Assembly: GCF_900143015.1 (NCBI RefSeq) | Contig: NZ_FSRT01000002.1 | Coordinates: forward strand, 310,001-374,000 | Source: Fibrobacter sp. UWB11 | Lineage (GTDB): Bacteria > Fibrobacterota > Fibrobacteria > Fibrobacterales > Fibrobacteraceae | DNA: 64,000 bases | Reading direction: 5' to 3' | Part shown: in pieces, positions 53,028 to 61,612 of the stretch | Position numbering within the stretch: the first letter of the stretch is position 1 | Layout: the number at the start of each line of letters is the position of its first letter | The notes under the pieces: model-generated | Seen by the model: the letters and a program-made list of their open reading frames with translations, nothing else | Told to the model about the DNA's origin: nothing | Database searches by the model: none | Translations under genes and position numbers: made by a program

Positions 53028-54791
53028 TTAGCGAGCGACACGGACCGACTTCACGGCACCATTCTTGACGGATCGGAGCAAATAGATGCCCTGAACCTTG
53101 ATTGCACTCGTATTTTTGAGCGTTTCTACGGCTTCATCCATACTGTAGGCACTCATACGGCCGATACGGACACCGTTCACGTCAAAGACATAGTAGTCGC
53201 TGACTTCCGGAGTTTCATAGCTAACCTGAGTCTGGATGGAGATAGGCGGTTCATCACCCTTCGTGAAGTTGATGTAGTCAATATCAAAGTATTGTGCCGT
53301 CACATCCATACGGAGAATATGCTTACCGGCCGGGAGCGTCACCTTTTTCTTCACATCAATGAAGTCGTCCCAGCTTGACCCAGTAACATCGAACTCACCG
53401 ACAGACTTTCCATCAATGGAGAGCTTGAAGGAGCCAGTTCCATCAGCAGCGACAGAAGCCGTTGCCGTATATTCGCCAGCTTCTGCGATGTCGACAGAAT
53501 ATTCCAGCCAGTCACCAGTCGTGTTATAACCAACAATCTTTCCGGTTGCCTTACCGTAGATGTCGACATCGGCGGCATCGCTCTTGCGGTAGTCGGAATC
53601 ACCATGGTTTTCAGGATCGCCATCGCTGTAAGACACGTTGCTTACGCCATCGGTTTCACCGACACCGGTAATATCAAAGTCTTCGACTTCAATCTTGCCC
53701 GGGATTGGCAATGCAGCACCCTTGAACGGCTTGCGCGGCACTGGCTCAGGCGGTACATACGGAGCAAAGAGGCCCGTGTTGTCCTTGCCATCCTTGAGGT
53801 GCTGCTTGAAATAGTCCTTGAGCCAGGTCATTGCCGGACGGTCATTACCGTTCTTGATAAGGCCGGAGTTACCATTCGTGGTCCAAGTAGCGCCATAGAC
53901 ATAGCCCCAGAGGGTAATGCCTGCAACCTGCGGAGATTCCCAAAATGCCGGGATCTGTTCAGAATAACGCTGCTTTTGCTGGCTATCGTTATCCGTACCG
54001 ATATCGTATTCGGTAATGAAGAGCGGCATCGGTTCGCCCTTGCCATTCTTCACGCTATTCTGGATTTTGTTCAAGGCGTTCTTGAAATCGCTGGCGTTCA
54101 TGTCGGTCAAATCATGGGCCTGCTGGCCATAAGCATCAACCGGAGCGCCCTGTTTCACGAGCTTGTTCACAAGGTCAATACCTTCGTTAATCTGCCATCT
54201 GAAAGTATTGTAGTCGTTATAGATAAGGATAGCCTTCGGCCAGCGTTCACGAGCCATCTTGAATGCCGTTACCACGAATTCGTAGTTGCCGTTATCGCCA
54301 CCGAGAGCAGGAATGATGTTGTTGTTCTTGCCGTAACCGGAATGATAGCTGCCACCCGATTTAATGGCTTCGTTCACCACGTCAATCATTTCGAGGTCGG
54401 GATAATGTTCGGCAACAGCATCAAACCATTTGGTAATTGCGGCCTTGGTATCGGCTGTGCTCAAGCCGTTGAGCCAGTTCGGGTACTGGGAGCCCCAAAC
54501 GAGAGCATGGAACTTGAACTTGCCACCGTTCTTTTTGGCCCAATTGTAGCAGGCGTCGCAACCCGACTAGTTATAACGGCCACGGGTGCCTTCGATAGAG
54601 GCCCACTTACATTCGTTTTCAGCAGTAATCTGATTCCAGTAAGTGCCAAAGTCACTTTGGACTTGACCGCGTGTTGTAATATTTCCGAGGAACTTGGCAC
54701 CACCATCAGCCATGCCAGGACCTGCGAATGCACTCACTGCACCACCCAATAGGGCAGCAGATATAAAACCCTTAATGAATTTTGATTTCAT
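53028..54791 (-). pseudogene. GH10 xylanase with CBM6, interrupted by an in-frame amber codon
   Basis: The frame encodes a signal peptide (KGFISAALLGGAVSAFA), a GH10 catalytic domain (acid/base Glu in DVVNEAIKSGG, nucleophile in FITEYDIGT), CBM6 (from PGKIEVEDFD) and the 55-residue C-terminal domain YYVFDVNGVRIGRM...SVRVAR. Codon 75 is TAG (54567-54569) where the paralogue at 55735 has TGG (Trp75, in RYNWSGC). Everything downstream stays open and conserved, so the loss is recent, a suppressible stop, or a sequencing error. Restart at an internal ATG (54464) would give no signal peptide and no first barrel strands. AGAGG lies 9 bases before ATG 54791. It corresponds to one member of the published S85 cluster of three xyn10 genes; which letter is uncertain. 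Confidence 0.85.
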
Positions 54792-54828
54792 TTTCCACAT
54801 CCTCTTAGGTTAAAACTCCTTTAACACC

Positions 54829-54896
54829 ATTATAAACTTATTCTCATTTTTCTCAGTTTATTCTAAGAGGGGAAAATTTATCATTGCCAAAATGTC
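54829..54896 (-). promoter_or_regulatory. Promoter and upstream box of the first xylanase gene
   Basis: -10 TATAAT (54834-54829) sits in GTTTATAATGG. About 40 bases farther upstream is TTATCATTGCCAA (54878-54890, plus-strand reading), the same box as at the other two xylanase genes. Confidence 0.55.
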
Positions 54897-55203
54897 GATA
54901 AACGGAAGTTTACATTGTATTACATAAAAACGCTACAAGCAAAGCGGTCGTAGAAGCCTTATTTAAGGGGTTGCCTCCGTAAAAGGCTATCCTAATTGTT
55001 TCAACATATTATTGAGGCATTCGGGATAGGCGCTTATCTCAGAACTTAATATTGGGGTCTTTGGTTTTGGCGAGTACCGCTTGAAAACGGCTGGCCCTAC
55101 AACAAACAACACTCTAATGCATGACCGCTAAATCGGTCTTGTGTATTTCAAAAAAAACGTCCAACCTATAAACTATGGGTAAATGAACCCAGAGGGTTAG
55201 ATT
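54897..55203. other. Intergenic stretch without recognised gene
   Basis: About 300 bases between the first xylanase promoter and a small open frame. It holds short inverted repeats (for example ACCGCTAAATCGGT near 55123-55136) and no frame or RNA that I can identify. Confidence 0.3.
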
Positions 55204-55350
55204 ATGCTCAAAAAAATGAGTAATAAGGTGAAAAAGGCGTGGATTTGGTTAAACAGGAATCAGAAATTGGTTCAAATCTATCTATGGATAGCTGAGCATC
55301 AGTGGGTTCCATGGTACATTTTCGATATGTTATCAAATTTATTTAGCTAA
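55204..55350 (+). CDS. Possible 48-residue Trp-rich peptide
   Basis: A short frame inside the 940-base gap between two xylanase genes, on the opposite strand. It begins MLKKMSNKVKKAWIWLNRN and contains five Trp, a basic N-terminus and an amphipathic middle (LVQIYLWIAEHQWVPWYIF). AGAGGG lies 9 bases before the ATG and CTATAAA-like sequence about 40 bases before it. I do not recognise it. The composition would suit a small membrane-associated peptide. Chance is a real alternative at this length. Confidence 0.35.
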   Translation: MLKKMSNKVKKAWIWLNRNQKLVQIYLWIAEHQWVPWYIFDMLSNLFS

Positions 55351-55372
55351 ATCCAGCCAATGGAGTCCTAGT

Positions 55373-55399
55373 CCTTAACCTAATTAAGTTAGGTTAAGG
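55373..55399. repeat. Perfect 11-bp inverted repeat downstream of the small frame
   Basis: CCTTAACCTAA-TTAAG-TTAGGTTAAGG. It has no T-run, so it is not a classical terminator. It may be a protein binding site or an RNA stem. Confidence 0.45.
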
Positions 55400-55580
55400 C
55401 GGGAACAGTCACTAAATTGACAATTTTTGAATATAAATTGAGTAATGATCAAAAATAATCTTCGCCGTATTTTTACTAGTCGCGTTAACATAGTAATCTC
55501 GGCATCATAATTCCCTGTTTCAGTATTAGAACTAGAGTGTGAACCACCAACCTAGCTGGTGATTTTCGTTTATACAAGGA

Positions 55581-55644
55581 GATGCCCGGTCAAGCCGAGC
55601 ATGACATGCATAATGGCGACCCCGCAACAAGTGCGGGGGACAAT
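55581..55644. repeat. Dispersed hairpin repeat (GATGCCCGG...GAGCATGACA)
   Basis: GATGCCCGGTCAAGCCGAGCATGACA is followed by a second hairpin CCCCGC-AACAAGT-GCGGGG. It belongs with 59746-59793 and 62341-62396. Confidence 0.5.
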
Positions 55645-55651
55645 ACAAAAT

Positions 55652-55685
55652 AAACCAAAGAACCTTCGAGGGGGTTCCTCGAAGG
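55652..55685 (-). terminator. Terminator of the second xylanase gene
   Basis: The stem CCTTCGAG/CTCGAAGG (55663-55685) is followed by TTCTTTGG on the minus strand. A second small hairpin CTCCC-TTTC-GGGAG lies nearer the stop codon. Confidence 0.75.
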
Positions 55686-55734
55686 CCTTTGGGTATTTAA
55701 GGCTCCCTTTCGGGAGTTATGGATTAGGAACTCT

Positions 55735-57585
55735 TTAGCGAGAGATGCGAACAGACTTCACAGCGCCATTCTGGACGGAGCGGAGCATGTAGACGCCCTG
55801 GTTCTTGATCTGGCTGGAGCTCTTGAGAATCTGGACGGCTTCGCTCATGGAGTAAGCGTTCATGCGGCCAAGACGGACACCATTTGCATCGAACACGTCG
55901 TAGCTGCTGATTCTCGGAGCCTGATAATGGGCCTTCGTATTGATGCCAATTTCCGGACCCGGTTCGTCACCACCGTTACCACCCGGATTGTCACCGCCAT
56001 TGCCACCCGGATTGTCGGCAACTTCACCCTTCACGAAGTTGATGTAGTCGATGTCGAAGTACTGCTGAGTCACATCGAGGCGGAGCACATGCTTACCGGC
56101 CGGGAGCGTCACTTTTTTCTTTACGTCGGAGAAGTCATCGTAGCTGGTGCCAGAGACTTCGAATTCTGCGAGAGACTTGCCATCGAGGGAGAGCGTGAAT
56201 GCGCCCGTGCCTTCGGTAGCGACAGAAGCAACAGCGGTGTAATCGCCAGCTTCAGCAACGTTGATGGTGTATTCGTACCAGTCGCCAGTCGTGTTATAGC
56301 CGAGAGCAACTCCAGTTGCCTTCTTGTAAAGGTCGGCACCGGTATCCTTGCGGTAGTCAGAGTCGCCATGGTTTTCGAAATCGTCGCCATAGGATTCATT
56401 GCTCGTACCGTCTTCATTCTTGCCCTGGCCCGGCTTATCGAAATCTTCGACTTCAATCTTGCCCGGAACAGCGAGAGCTTCGCCCTTGAACGGTTCCTGC
56501 GGAACAGGTTCAACCGGAGTGACAACGCCAGTGTTAAGGCCAGTGGTGTTCGCGCCCTTGTTCTTGGAGAGGTAATCCTTAAGCCAAGTCATTGCAGGAC
56601 GGTCGCCGCCATTATCCTTGATGATACCGGAGTTACCATTGTTGATCCAGGTTGCACCATAAACATAGCCCCACAAGGTGATACCGGCAACATGTTCGTT
56701 TTCCATGAAGTAGGAAATCTGTTCCTGGTAGCACTGCTTTTGGATATTGTCGTTATCGGTACCGATATCGTATTCAGAGATGAACATCGGCATCTGGGTC
56801 TTGTTCCAAATTTCGCTAATGACACTCTTGAGAGTGTTGATGTTCAAGCAGGAACCGCCGCCACCGGTACCACCCGCGCCACCGCCTTGGCTCATCATGT
56901 CATGAGCCTGAAGACCGTAGGCGTCCACCGGAGCGCCGTTCTTCTTGATGGTGTTGATAAGATCAATACCCTGATCCTTGTTCCACTGAACGGTATTGTA
57001 GTCGTTATAAATCAAGATTGCCTTCGGCCAACGTTCACGAGCCATCTTGAAAGCGGTGGTCACGAACTGGTAATTACCGCCGTTATCGCCACCGAGAGCA
57101 CCGATGATGTTGTTGTTCTTGCCGTAGCCGGAGTGATAGTTGTTGTTGCCCGTACGGATAGCTTCGTTCACCACGTCGATCATTTCGAGATCGGGGTAAT
57201 GCTGCTTGACAGCGTCGAACCAAGCGGTAATCGCCTTCTTGGTTTCGTCAACGCTAAGGCCGTTCAACCAGTTCGGGTACTGAGAGCCCCATACAAGCGC
57301 ATGGAACTTGAAGTGACCGCCGTTGTTCTTCGCCCAGTTATAGGCGGCATCGCAACCAGACCAGTTGTAACGACCGCGAGAGCCTTCGATAGAAGCCCAC
57401 TTACATTCATTTTCAGCCGTAATCTGGTTCCACAACTTCGTAAAGTCGCTACGAACCTGGCCACGAGTAGTAATGTTACCAACGAACTTAGCTGCACCAT
57501 CAGCCAAGCCCGGTCCAGCAAAAGCACTTACAGTTCCACCCAAAAGTGCTGCAGTTACGATACTTTTAATGAATTTTGATTTCAT
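55735..57585 (-). CDS. GH10 endo-1,4-beta-xylanase with CBM6, secreted
   Basis: A 616-residue xylan-degrading enzyme. Signal peptide (1-23, LLGGTVSAFA), GH10 barrel (about 28-345) with acid/base Glu142 (DVVNEAI) and nucleophile Glu271 (FISEYDIG), CBM6 (374-519, with ENHGDSDYRK and NTTGDWYEYT), a Gly-rich linker (527-545) and the C-terminal domain (561-616, YDVFDANGVRLGRM to SVRISR). A run of Gly at 233-245 is inserted in a barrel loop and is absent from both neighbours. ATG 57585 is chosen because GAGG lies 8 bases before it; an upstream start at 57630 has no support. Intact paralogue of the broken gene next door. Confidence 0.94.
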   Translation of the reverse strand: MKSKFIKSIVTAALLGGTVSAFAGPGLADGAAKFVGNITTRGQVRSDFTKLWNQITAENECKWASIEGSRGRYNWSGCDAAYNWAKNNGGHFKFHALVWGSQYPNWLNGLSVDETKKAITAWFDAVKQHYPDLEMIDVVNEAIRTGNNNYHSGYGKNNNIIGALGGDNGGNYQFVTTAFKMARERWPKAILIYNDYNTVQWNKDQGIDLINTIKKNGAPVDAYGLQAHDMMSQGGGAGGTGGGGSCLNINTLKSVISEIWNKTQMPMFISEYDIGTDNDNIQKQCYQEQISYFMENEHVAGITLWGYVYGATWINNGNSGIIKDNGGDRPAMTWLKDYLSKNKGANTTGLNTGVVTPVEPVPQEPFKGEALAVPGKIEVEDFDKPGQGKNEDGTSNESYGDDFENHGDSDYRKDTGADLYKKATGVALGYNTTGDWYEYTINVAEAGDYTAVASVATEGTGAFTLSLDGKSLAEFEVSGTSYDDFSDVKKKVTLPAGKHVLRLDVTQQYFDIDYINFVKGEVADNPGGNGGDNPGGNGGDEPGPEIGINTKAHYQAPRISSYDVFDANGVRLGRMNAYSMSEAVQILKSSSQIKNQGVYMLRSVQNGAVKSVRISR

Positions 57586-57619
57586 TTCCACATCCTCATA
57601 GTTAAATACCCATACAACC

Positions 57620-57686
57620 ATTATAAACATATCCTTGTTTTAGGGGATAACCGCAAAAAGGCAAAAATTTATCATTGACAAAATGT
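57620..57686 (-). promoter_or_regulatory. Promoter and upstream box of the second xylanase gene
   Basis: -10 TATAAT (57625-57620) sits in GTTTATAATGG. TTATCATTGACAA (57670-57682) lies about 45 bases farther upstream, as at the first gene. Confidence 0.55.
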
Positions 57687-57706
57687 CCATAATGGATTGT
57701 TTACAA

Positions 57707-57734
57707 AAAGGACCTTCGAGGGTGAACTCGAAGG
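57707..57734 (-). terminator. Terminator of the third xylanase gene
   Basis: The stem CCTTCGAG/CTCGAAGG (57713-57734) with CCTTTTTG downstream on the minus strand is a copy of the terminators of the two other xylanase genes. Confidence 0.8.
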
Positions 57735-57783
57735 TCTTTGAATAAGTAACTCCCTTTAGGGAGTTTTGGATTAGGAACTTGTT

Positions 57784-59613
57784 TTAGCGCGTAATGCGAA
57801 CCGTTTTTACAGAGCCATTCTTGACAGAGCGGAGCATGTAAATGCCCTGAATCTTGATGGACTTCGAATTCTTGAGCATCGACACGGCTTCGTCTACGGA
57901 GTAGGCGCTCATGCGGCCAAGGCGGACACCGTTCATGTCGAAGACATCGTAATCGGCGAGTTCAGGAGTTGCCATACGAACATTCGTGCGAATGGCATTT
58001 TCCTTTTTACTTACAAAGTTGAAGTAGTCCACGTCGAAGTATTCTGCCGTAACATCCATGCGCAAGATATGCTTACCTGCCGGAAGCGTCACATCAGCAG
58101 AGACATCCTTGTAATCATCCCAGTTCGTGCCCGAAACCGGAATTTCGGCAATGGACTTGCCATCAATGGAGAGCTTGAAGGAAGCGTCTTCGCTTTCTGT
58201 TGCCACAGAGGCGGTCATGGTGTAATCGCCAGCTTCTGCGATGTTGACGGTGTATTCCAGCCAATCGCCCGTTTGGTTGTAACCTACGATAACGCCTGTA
58301 GCCTTAGCATAAAGGTCGACAGCCGAAGCGTCATCCTTGCGGTAGTCGGAATCGCCATGATTTTCGGAATCGTCGCTGAAAGAAGCATTGGTTGTACCAT
58401 CTTCGTTGACACCCTTGCCTGGAACGTCAAAGTCTTCGGCTTCAATCTTACCCGGAATTTCGCGCACCTTGCCCTTAAACGGAGTTTGCGGTTCAGGTTC
58501 CACCGGAGTGAAAGTCACATCGTTCTTACCCTTGCTTAAGTTGTTTGCAAAATATTCTTCGAGCCAGTTCATGGAAGCGCGCTTGCGGCCATCTTTTTCG
58601 ATGAGGCCGGTGTTTGCAACCCAGGTAGAGCCGTTGATATAGCCCCAAATGGTAATGCCTGCAACCCACGGAGTTTCCCACATGAACGGGATCTGGTTTG
58701 CATAATCGTTTTTCTGCTTGGTATCGTCCGCTTCGCCGATATCGTATTCCGACACGAGGAGCGGGAGGCCTGTCTCGTTATGGATTCGGGTCATCTTGCT
58801 TTCGAAATCAGACTTGCTCATGCCCTTGCAGTCGTGAGCCTGCTGGCCGTAAGCATCGACCGGAGCGCCGTTCTTGACAATAGTCTGGATGAGTTCGATA
58901 CCTTCGTTGATCTGCCAGGAAAGCGTGTTGTAGTCGTTATAGATAAGCACAGCCTTCGGCCAGCGTTCGCGAGCCATCTTGAAAGCGGTGGTGATAAAGT
59001 CGTACTGGTGCTTGCCATTTACAACGCGGTCACCGCCGAGGGCTTCGATAATGTAGGAGCCGCCGCATTCGGTATCGTCGGTGCTGTGGCCTTCGGCACC
59101 TGCAGCAGGCTTGCCGTAACCGGAGTGGTAGTTGTTACCCGCCCAAATGGCTTCGTTCACCACGTCGATGTATTCGAGGTCCGGGAACTTGGCGGCAACG
59201 GCATCAAACCATTCCGTGATGTACTTTTTGGTGAGTTCTACGGTAATGCCCGGATTTTTCTTTTTGCAGAGGAAGTTCGGGTACTGGGAACCCCAAACGA
59301 GGGCGTGGAACTTGAAGTGGCGTTCGCCCGGTTTTTCCTTGGCCCACTTGTAGGCGCTTTCGCACTTGTCGAAGTTGTCCCAGGCGAACTTGCTTGTACC
59401 GCTGTTGCCATTAGAAAGGGAATGGATGGAGCCCCACTTACAGCCGTTTTCGGGTGTAATCTGGTTCCAATATTGAGCAAAGTCGCTACGAATCTGGCCG
59501 CCCGTAGTAATATTGCCCAGGAATTTTGCACCGCCATCGGCTAAAGCGGCATTTGCAAGAGAAGTAAATCCGGCGATGGCTACAACAGCAAGAGAAAGAG
59601 AGATTTTTTTCAT
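57784..59613 (-). CDS. GH10 endo-1,4-beta-xylanase with CBM6, secreted (third copy)
   Basis: A 609-residue xylanase, more divergent than the first two. The signal peptide is MKKISLSLAVVAIAGFTSLA. The GH10 domain has an insertion (IHSLSNGNSGTSKFAWDNF) where the others have the short RGRYNW loop, acid/base Glu in DVVNEAIWAG and nucleophile in LVSEYDIGEA. CBM6 begins at PGKIEAEDFDVPG and the C-terminal domain at YDVFDMNGVRLGRM, ending in TVRITR. It is the oldest member of the tandem array by similarity. The start at 59613 has TAGGATT close upstream. The match to the S85 xyn10 cluster supports the function. Confidence 0.94.
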   Translation of the reverse strand: MKKISLSLAVVAIAGFTSLANAALADGGAKFLGNITTGGQIRSDFAQYWNQITPENGCKWGSIHSLSNGNSGTSKFAWDNFDKCESAYKWAKEKPGERHFKFHALVWGSQYPNFLCKKKNPGITVELTKKYITEWFDAVAAKFPDLEYIDVVNEAIWAGNNYHSGYGKPAAGAEGHSTDDTECGGSYIIEALGGDRVVNGKHQYDFITTAFKMARERWPKAVLIYNDYNTLSWQINEGIELIQTIVKNGAPVDAYGQQAHDCKGMSKSDFESKMTRIHNETGLPLLVSEYDIGEADDTKQKNDYANQIPFMWETPWVAGITIWGYINGSTWVANTGLIEKDGRKRASMNWLEEYFANNLSKGKNDVTFTPVEPEPQTPFKGKVREIPGKIEAEDFDVPGKGVNEDGTTNASFSDDSENHGDSDYRKDDASAVDLYAKATGVIVGYNQTGDWLEYTVNIAEAGDYTMTASVATESEDASFKLSIDGKSIAEIPVSGTNWDDYKDVSADVTLPAGKHILRMDVTAEYFDVDYFNFVSKKENAIRTNVRMATPELADYDVFDMNGVRLGRMSAYSVDEAVSMLKNSKSIKIQGIYMLRSVKNGSVKTVRITR

Positions 59614-59703
59614 AATCCTAATCCTATACCCAAAAGTTGAATACCCGTATGACTTTTTTAAACATATTCTCGTTTTTGAAAAATGCTCAAAAAACGCAAA
59701 TAC

Positions 59704-59723
59704 TTATCATTGATAAAAAGTCC
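59704..59723 (-). promoter_or_regulatory. Upstream box of the third xylanase gene
   Basis: TTATCATTGATAA is here a perfect 13-base palindrome followed by AAAGTCC. It is the best version of the box shared by the three xylanase promoters. Confidence 0.5.
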
Positions 59724-59745
59724 ATGATGGAATATTCGTAATAGA

Positions 59746-59793
59746 GATGCCCGATCAAGTCGGGCATGAGAGGCTTCGGCGGGCATGACAATG
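59746..59793. repeat. Dispersed hairpin repeat (GATGCCCGATC...GGGCATGA)
   Basis: GATGCCCGATCAAGTCGGGCATGA is followed by CGGCGGGCATGACAATG. It may also terminate the GH5 transcript. Confidence 0.5.
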
Positions 59794-59794
59794 C

Positions 59795-61450
59795 TTACCT
59801 GATGCGGTGGCCGGTGAGGTCGAAGCGTTTGCCGTTTTTCTCGACGAAAAGCTTGTTATTTTGGATGCGGAGGCGGGGGGTTGCATTTTCGAGAGTGCGC
59901 GTGGAGGGAATTGCGCGGATTCCGACGGTTTCTTCGCATTTTTCACCTTCGCAGAAGCGAATATTGTCGATATTCACGTAATTGCCAACAATTTGCATTT
60001 TGAGGACGTGTTCGCCGGCTGCGATTTCGCCCAACTTGGATTGAATAGCGGAGTAATTTGACCAGTCTTCACCTTGTTTTGCGTAAATGGAGTCGGACAC
60101 AGCCTTATTGTCAATGAACAATTGCACGCCAGCCTTTTCGGAAGCGGTCGCCATTTGCACTTCGACTGAGTAGGTTGCAGTCTTTGCGACATTGACCGTG
60201 TACTCAAGCCATTCGCCATCATTCGTATGACCGATGGCATAGCCTTTCGATTTATCGGCGGAATCTAAAGCGACGATATCCACAGCATCCTTGCGGTAGA
60301 AACCGCCTTCGTTGTCGGAAGACTTGTCGTAGAACGAGACGCGGCTGCCACCGAGGTCGTAGTTTTCGGCTTCGATTTTACCAGGGATTGCGGCAGGCTT
60401 GCCTGCGATTGCTTTTCCATCCGCATCAAAACCGCCAAACGGATCCTGTTGAGGAGGCGTTGTTTCAACAGTATCGGCCCAGGCCATCTGCATGCGGTCC
60501 ACGCCGGACTGGTTCACAATCTGGAGCTTGGTGTTTACGCCTTCCCCGCTGCGCTTGGTCATGCTGTACCAGTCACCATCACGGAGGCCCGGCCAGTAGA
60601 AACTGCCCATTTCCCATTCGCGGAGCTGATCGGACATGCCGCGGATGTAAGCCGTGAAGTAGTTGGTGGGAGCCTTGTTGTAATCCTGATAATCGTAATG
60701 CACGCCCGCCTTGTCGCCAGGACTCATGGCGCCGCCCCATTCCGTGCAAACGGTGCGGTCAATGTACTTGCCAACCTTGCCCTTGAAGCTGTTTTTCCAA
60801 CCCTGTTCGGTAGTGATGCTCATGTTCCAGAACGTGTATTCGTGAACGGCAAAGAGGCAGCCTTCAAAGCGCGGGTCGTCAGCGATGTCCGGAACGTTCC
60901 AAGCGAGGCCGGAGCCATCGAGCAAAATGTGGTCGCGCGGGACGTTCGGGAATTTCTTGAGCCAGTCCGCATAGAGATTGCGAAGGTCCGTCTTGTTATA
61001 CATGTGCGGTTCGTTGAAAATTTCAAAGTAGGCGTTCGGATGGTCGCCGTATGTTTCGACGAGTTTCGCCCACATTTTCCACCAATCGTCCATGTTCTTG
61101 GGTCCCGCAGGCTGCGCGGGGCCCCAGTAGCCCATAGCCACTCGACCATGTTCAAGAGCAGCATCCAAAGCACCCGAATACATGTCAAAAGCTTTAAGAA
61201 TGGTCGGTTCGTTCACCGGCATGCGCACGCTGTTTGTACCAAGCACTTCCTGGAACTGCCCGACAATACGGTCGGCAATGGCATAAGCCGATTCATGATT
61301 GTCGGAAAGGCTTAAGCCCGAAAGCACGAGGACGTCCGAGACGAAGTTGTCGCGCTTATCCGCCCAGTTGACTCCGCGGAACTGGCTTGTAACAGCGAAT
61401 GAGTTTGCGCAAAGAAAAAAAGATAAACCAAGAACTCCTAACGTTTTCAT
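59795..61450 (-). CDS. GH5 glycoside hydrolase with CBM6, secreted
   Basis: A 551-residue secreted beta-glycanase. Signal peptide to about residue 19 (CANSFA). The GH5 domain (about 22-310) shows RGVNWADKRD, SVRMPVNEPT, the acid/base Glu in YFEIFNEPHMYN and the nucleophile Glu in RTVCTEWGGAMS. CBM6 (about 340-485) starts PGKIEAENYDLGG and has HTNDGEWLEYTV. The end (PRLRIQNNKLFVEKNGKRFD, then LTGHRIR) is the same basic C-terminal type as in CelD and CelE, not that of the neighbouring xylanases. The substrate could be cellulose, mannan or xylan. Confidence 0.9.
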   Translation of the reverse strand: MKTLGVLGLSFFLCANSFAVTSQFRGVNWADKRDNFVSDVLVLSGLSLSDNHESAYAIADRIVGQFQEVLGTNSVRMPVNEPTILKAFDMYSGALDAALEHGRVAMGYWGPAQPAGPKNMDDWWKMWAKLVETYGDHPNAYFEIFNEPHMYNKTDLRNLYADWLKKFPNVPRDHILLDGSGLAWNVPDIADDPRFEGCLFAVHEYTFWNMSITTEQGWKNSFKGKVGKYIDRTVCTEWGGAMSPGDKAGVHYDYQDYNKAPTNYFTAYIRGMSDQLREWEMGSFYWPGLRDGDWYSMTKRSGEGVNTKLQIVNQSGVDRMQMAWADTVETTPPQQDPFGGFDADGKAIAGKPAAIPGKIEAENYDLGGSRVSFYDKSSDNEGGFYRKDAVDIVALDSADKSKGYAIGHTNDGEWLEYTVNVAKTATYSVEVQMATASEKAGVQLFIDNKAVSDSIYAKQGEDWSNYSAIQSKLGEIAAGEHVLKMQIVGNYVNIDNIRFCEGEKCEETVGIRAIPSTRTLENATPRLRIQNNKLFVEKNGKRFDLTGHRIR

Positions 61451-61556
61451 AATAGCATCCTTTTTTAATCGTTCTACTAACCCACTTATAAAAGTATTCT
61501 TTGAAAGGGGCGAGCGAATATGGGGATGCTAAAATTCTTTTGTCAATTTATCAATA

Positions 61557-61584
61557 GGAAAAAGACTCCCTAAGGACGGGAGCC
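61557..61584 (-). terminator. Terminator of the lipoprotein gene
   Basis: The stem GGCTCCC/GGGAGTC with a 7-base loop (minus strand) is followed by TTTTT. Confidence 0.7.
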
Positions 61585-61612
61585 TACATACAATTGCAAG
61601 TTCTGTTAGCGA

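Noticed and set aside
54820-54900. Sigma-54 promoter for the xylanases (TTGGCAATGATAAATTTT on the minus strand)
   Set aside because: The -24-like TTGGCA has no GC 10 bases later, and the other copies have TTGTCA or TTATCA at this place. A clear TATAAT lies downstream.
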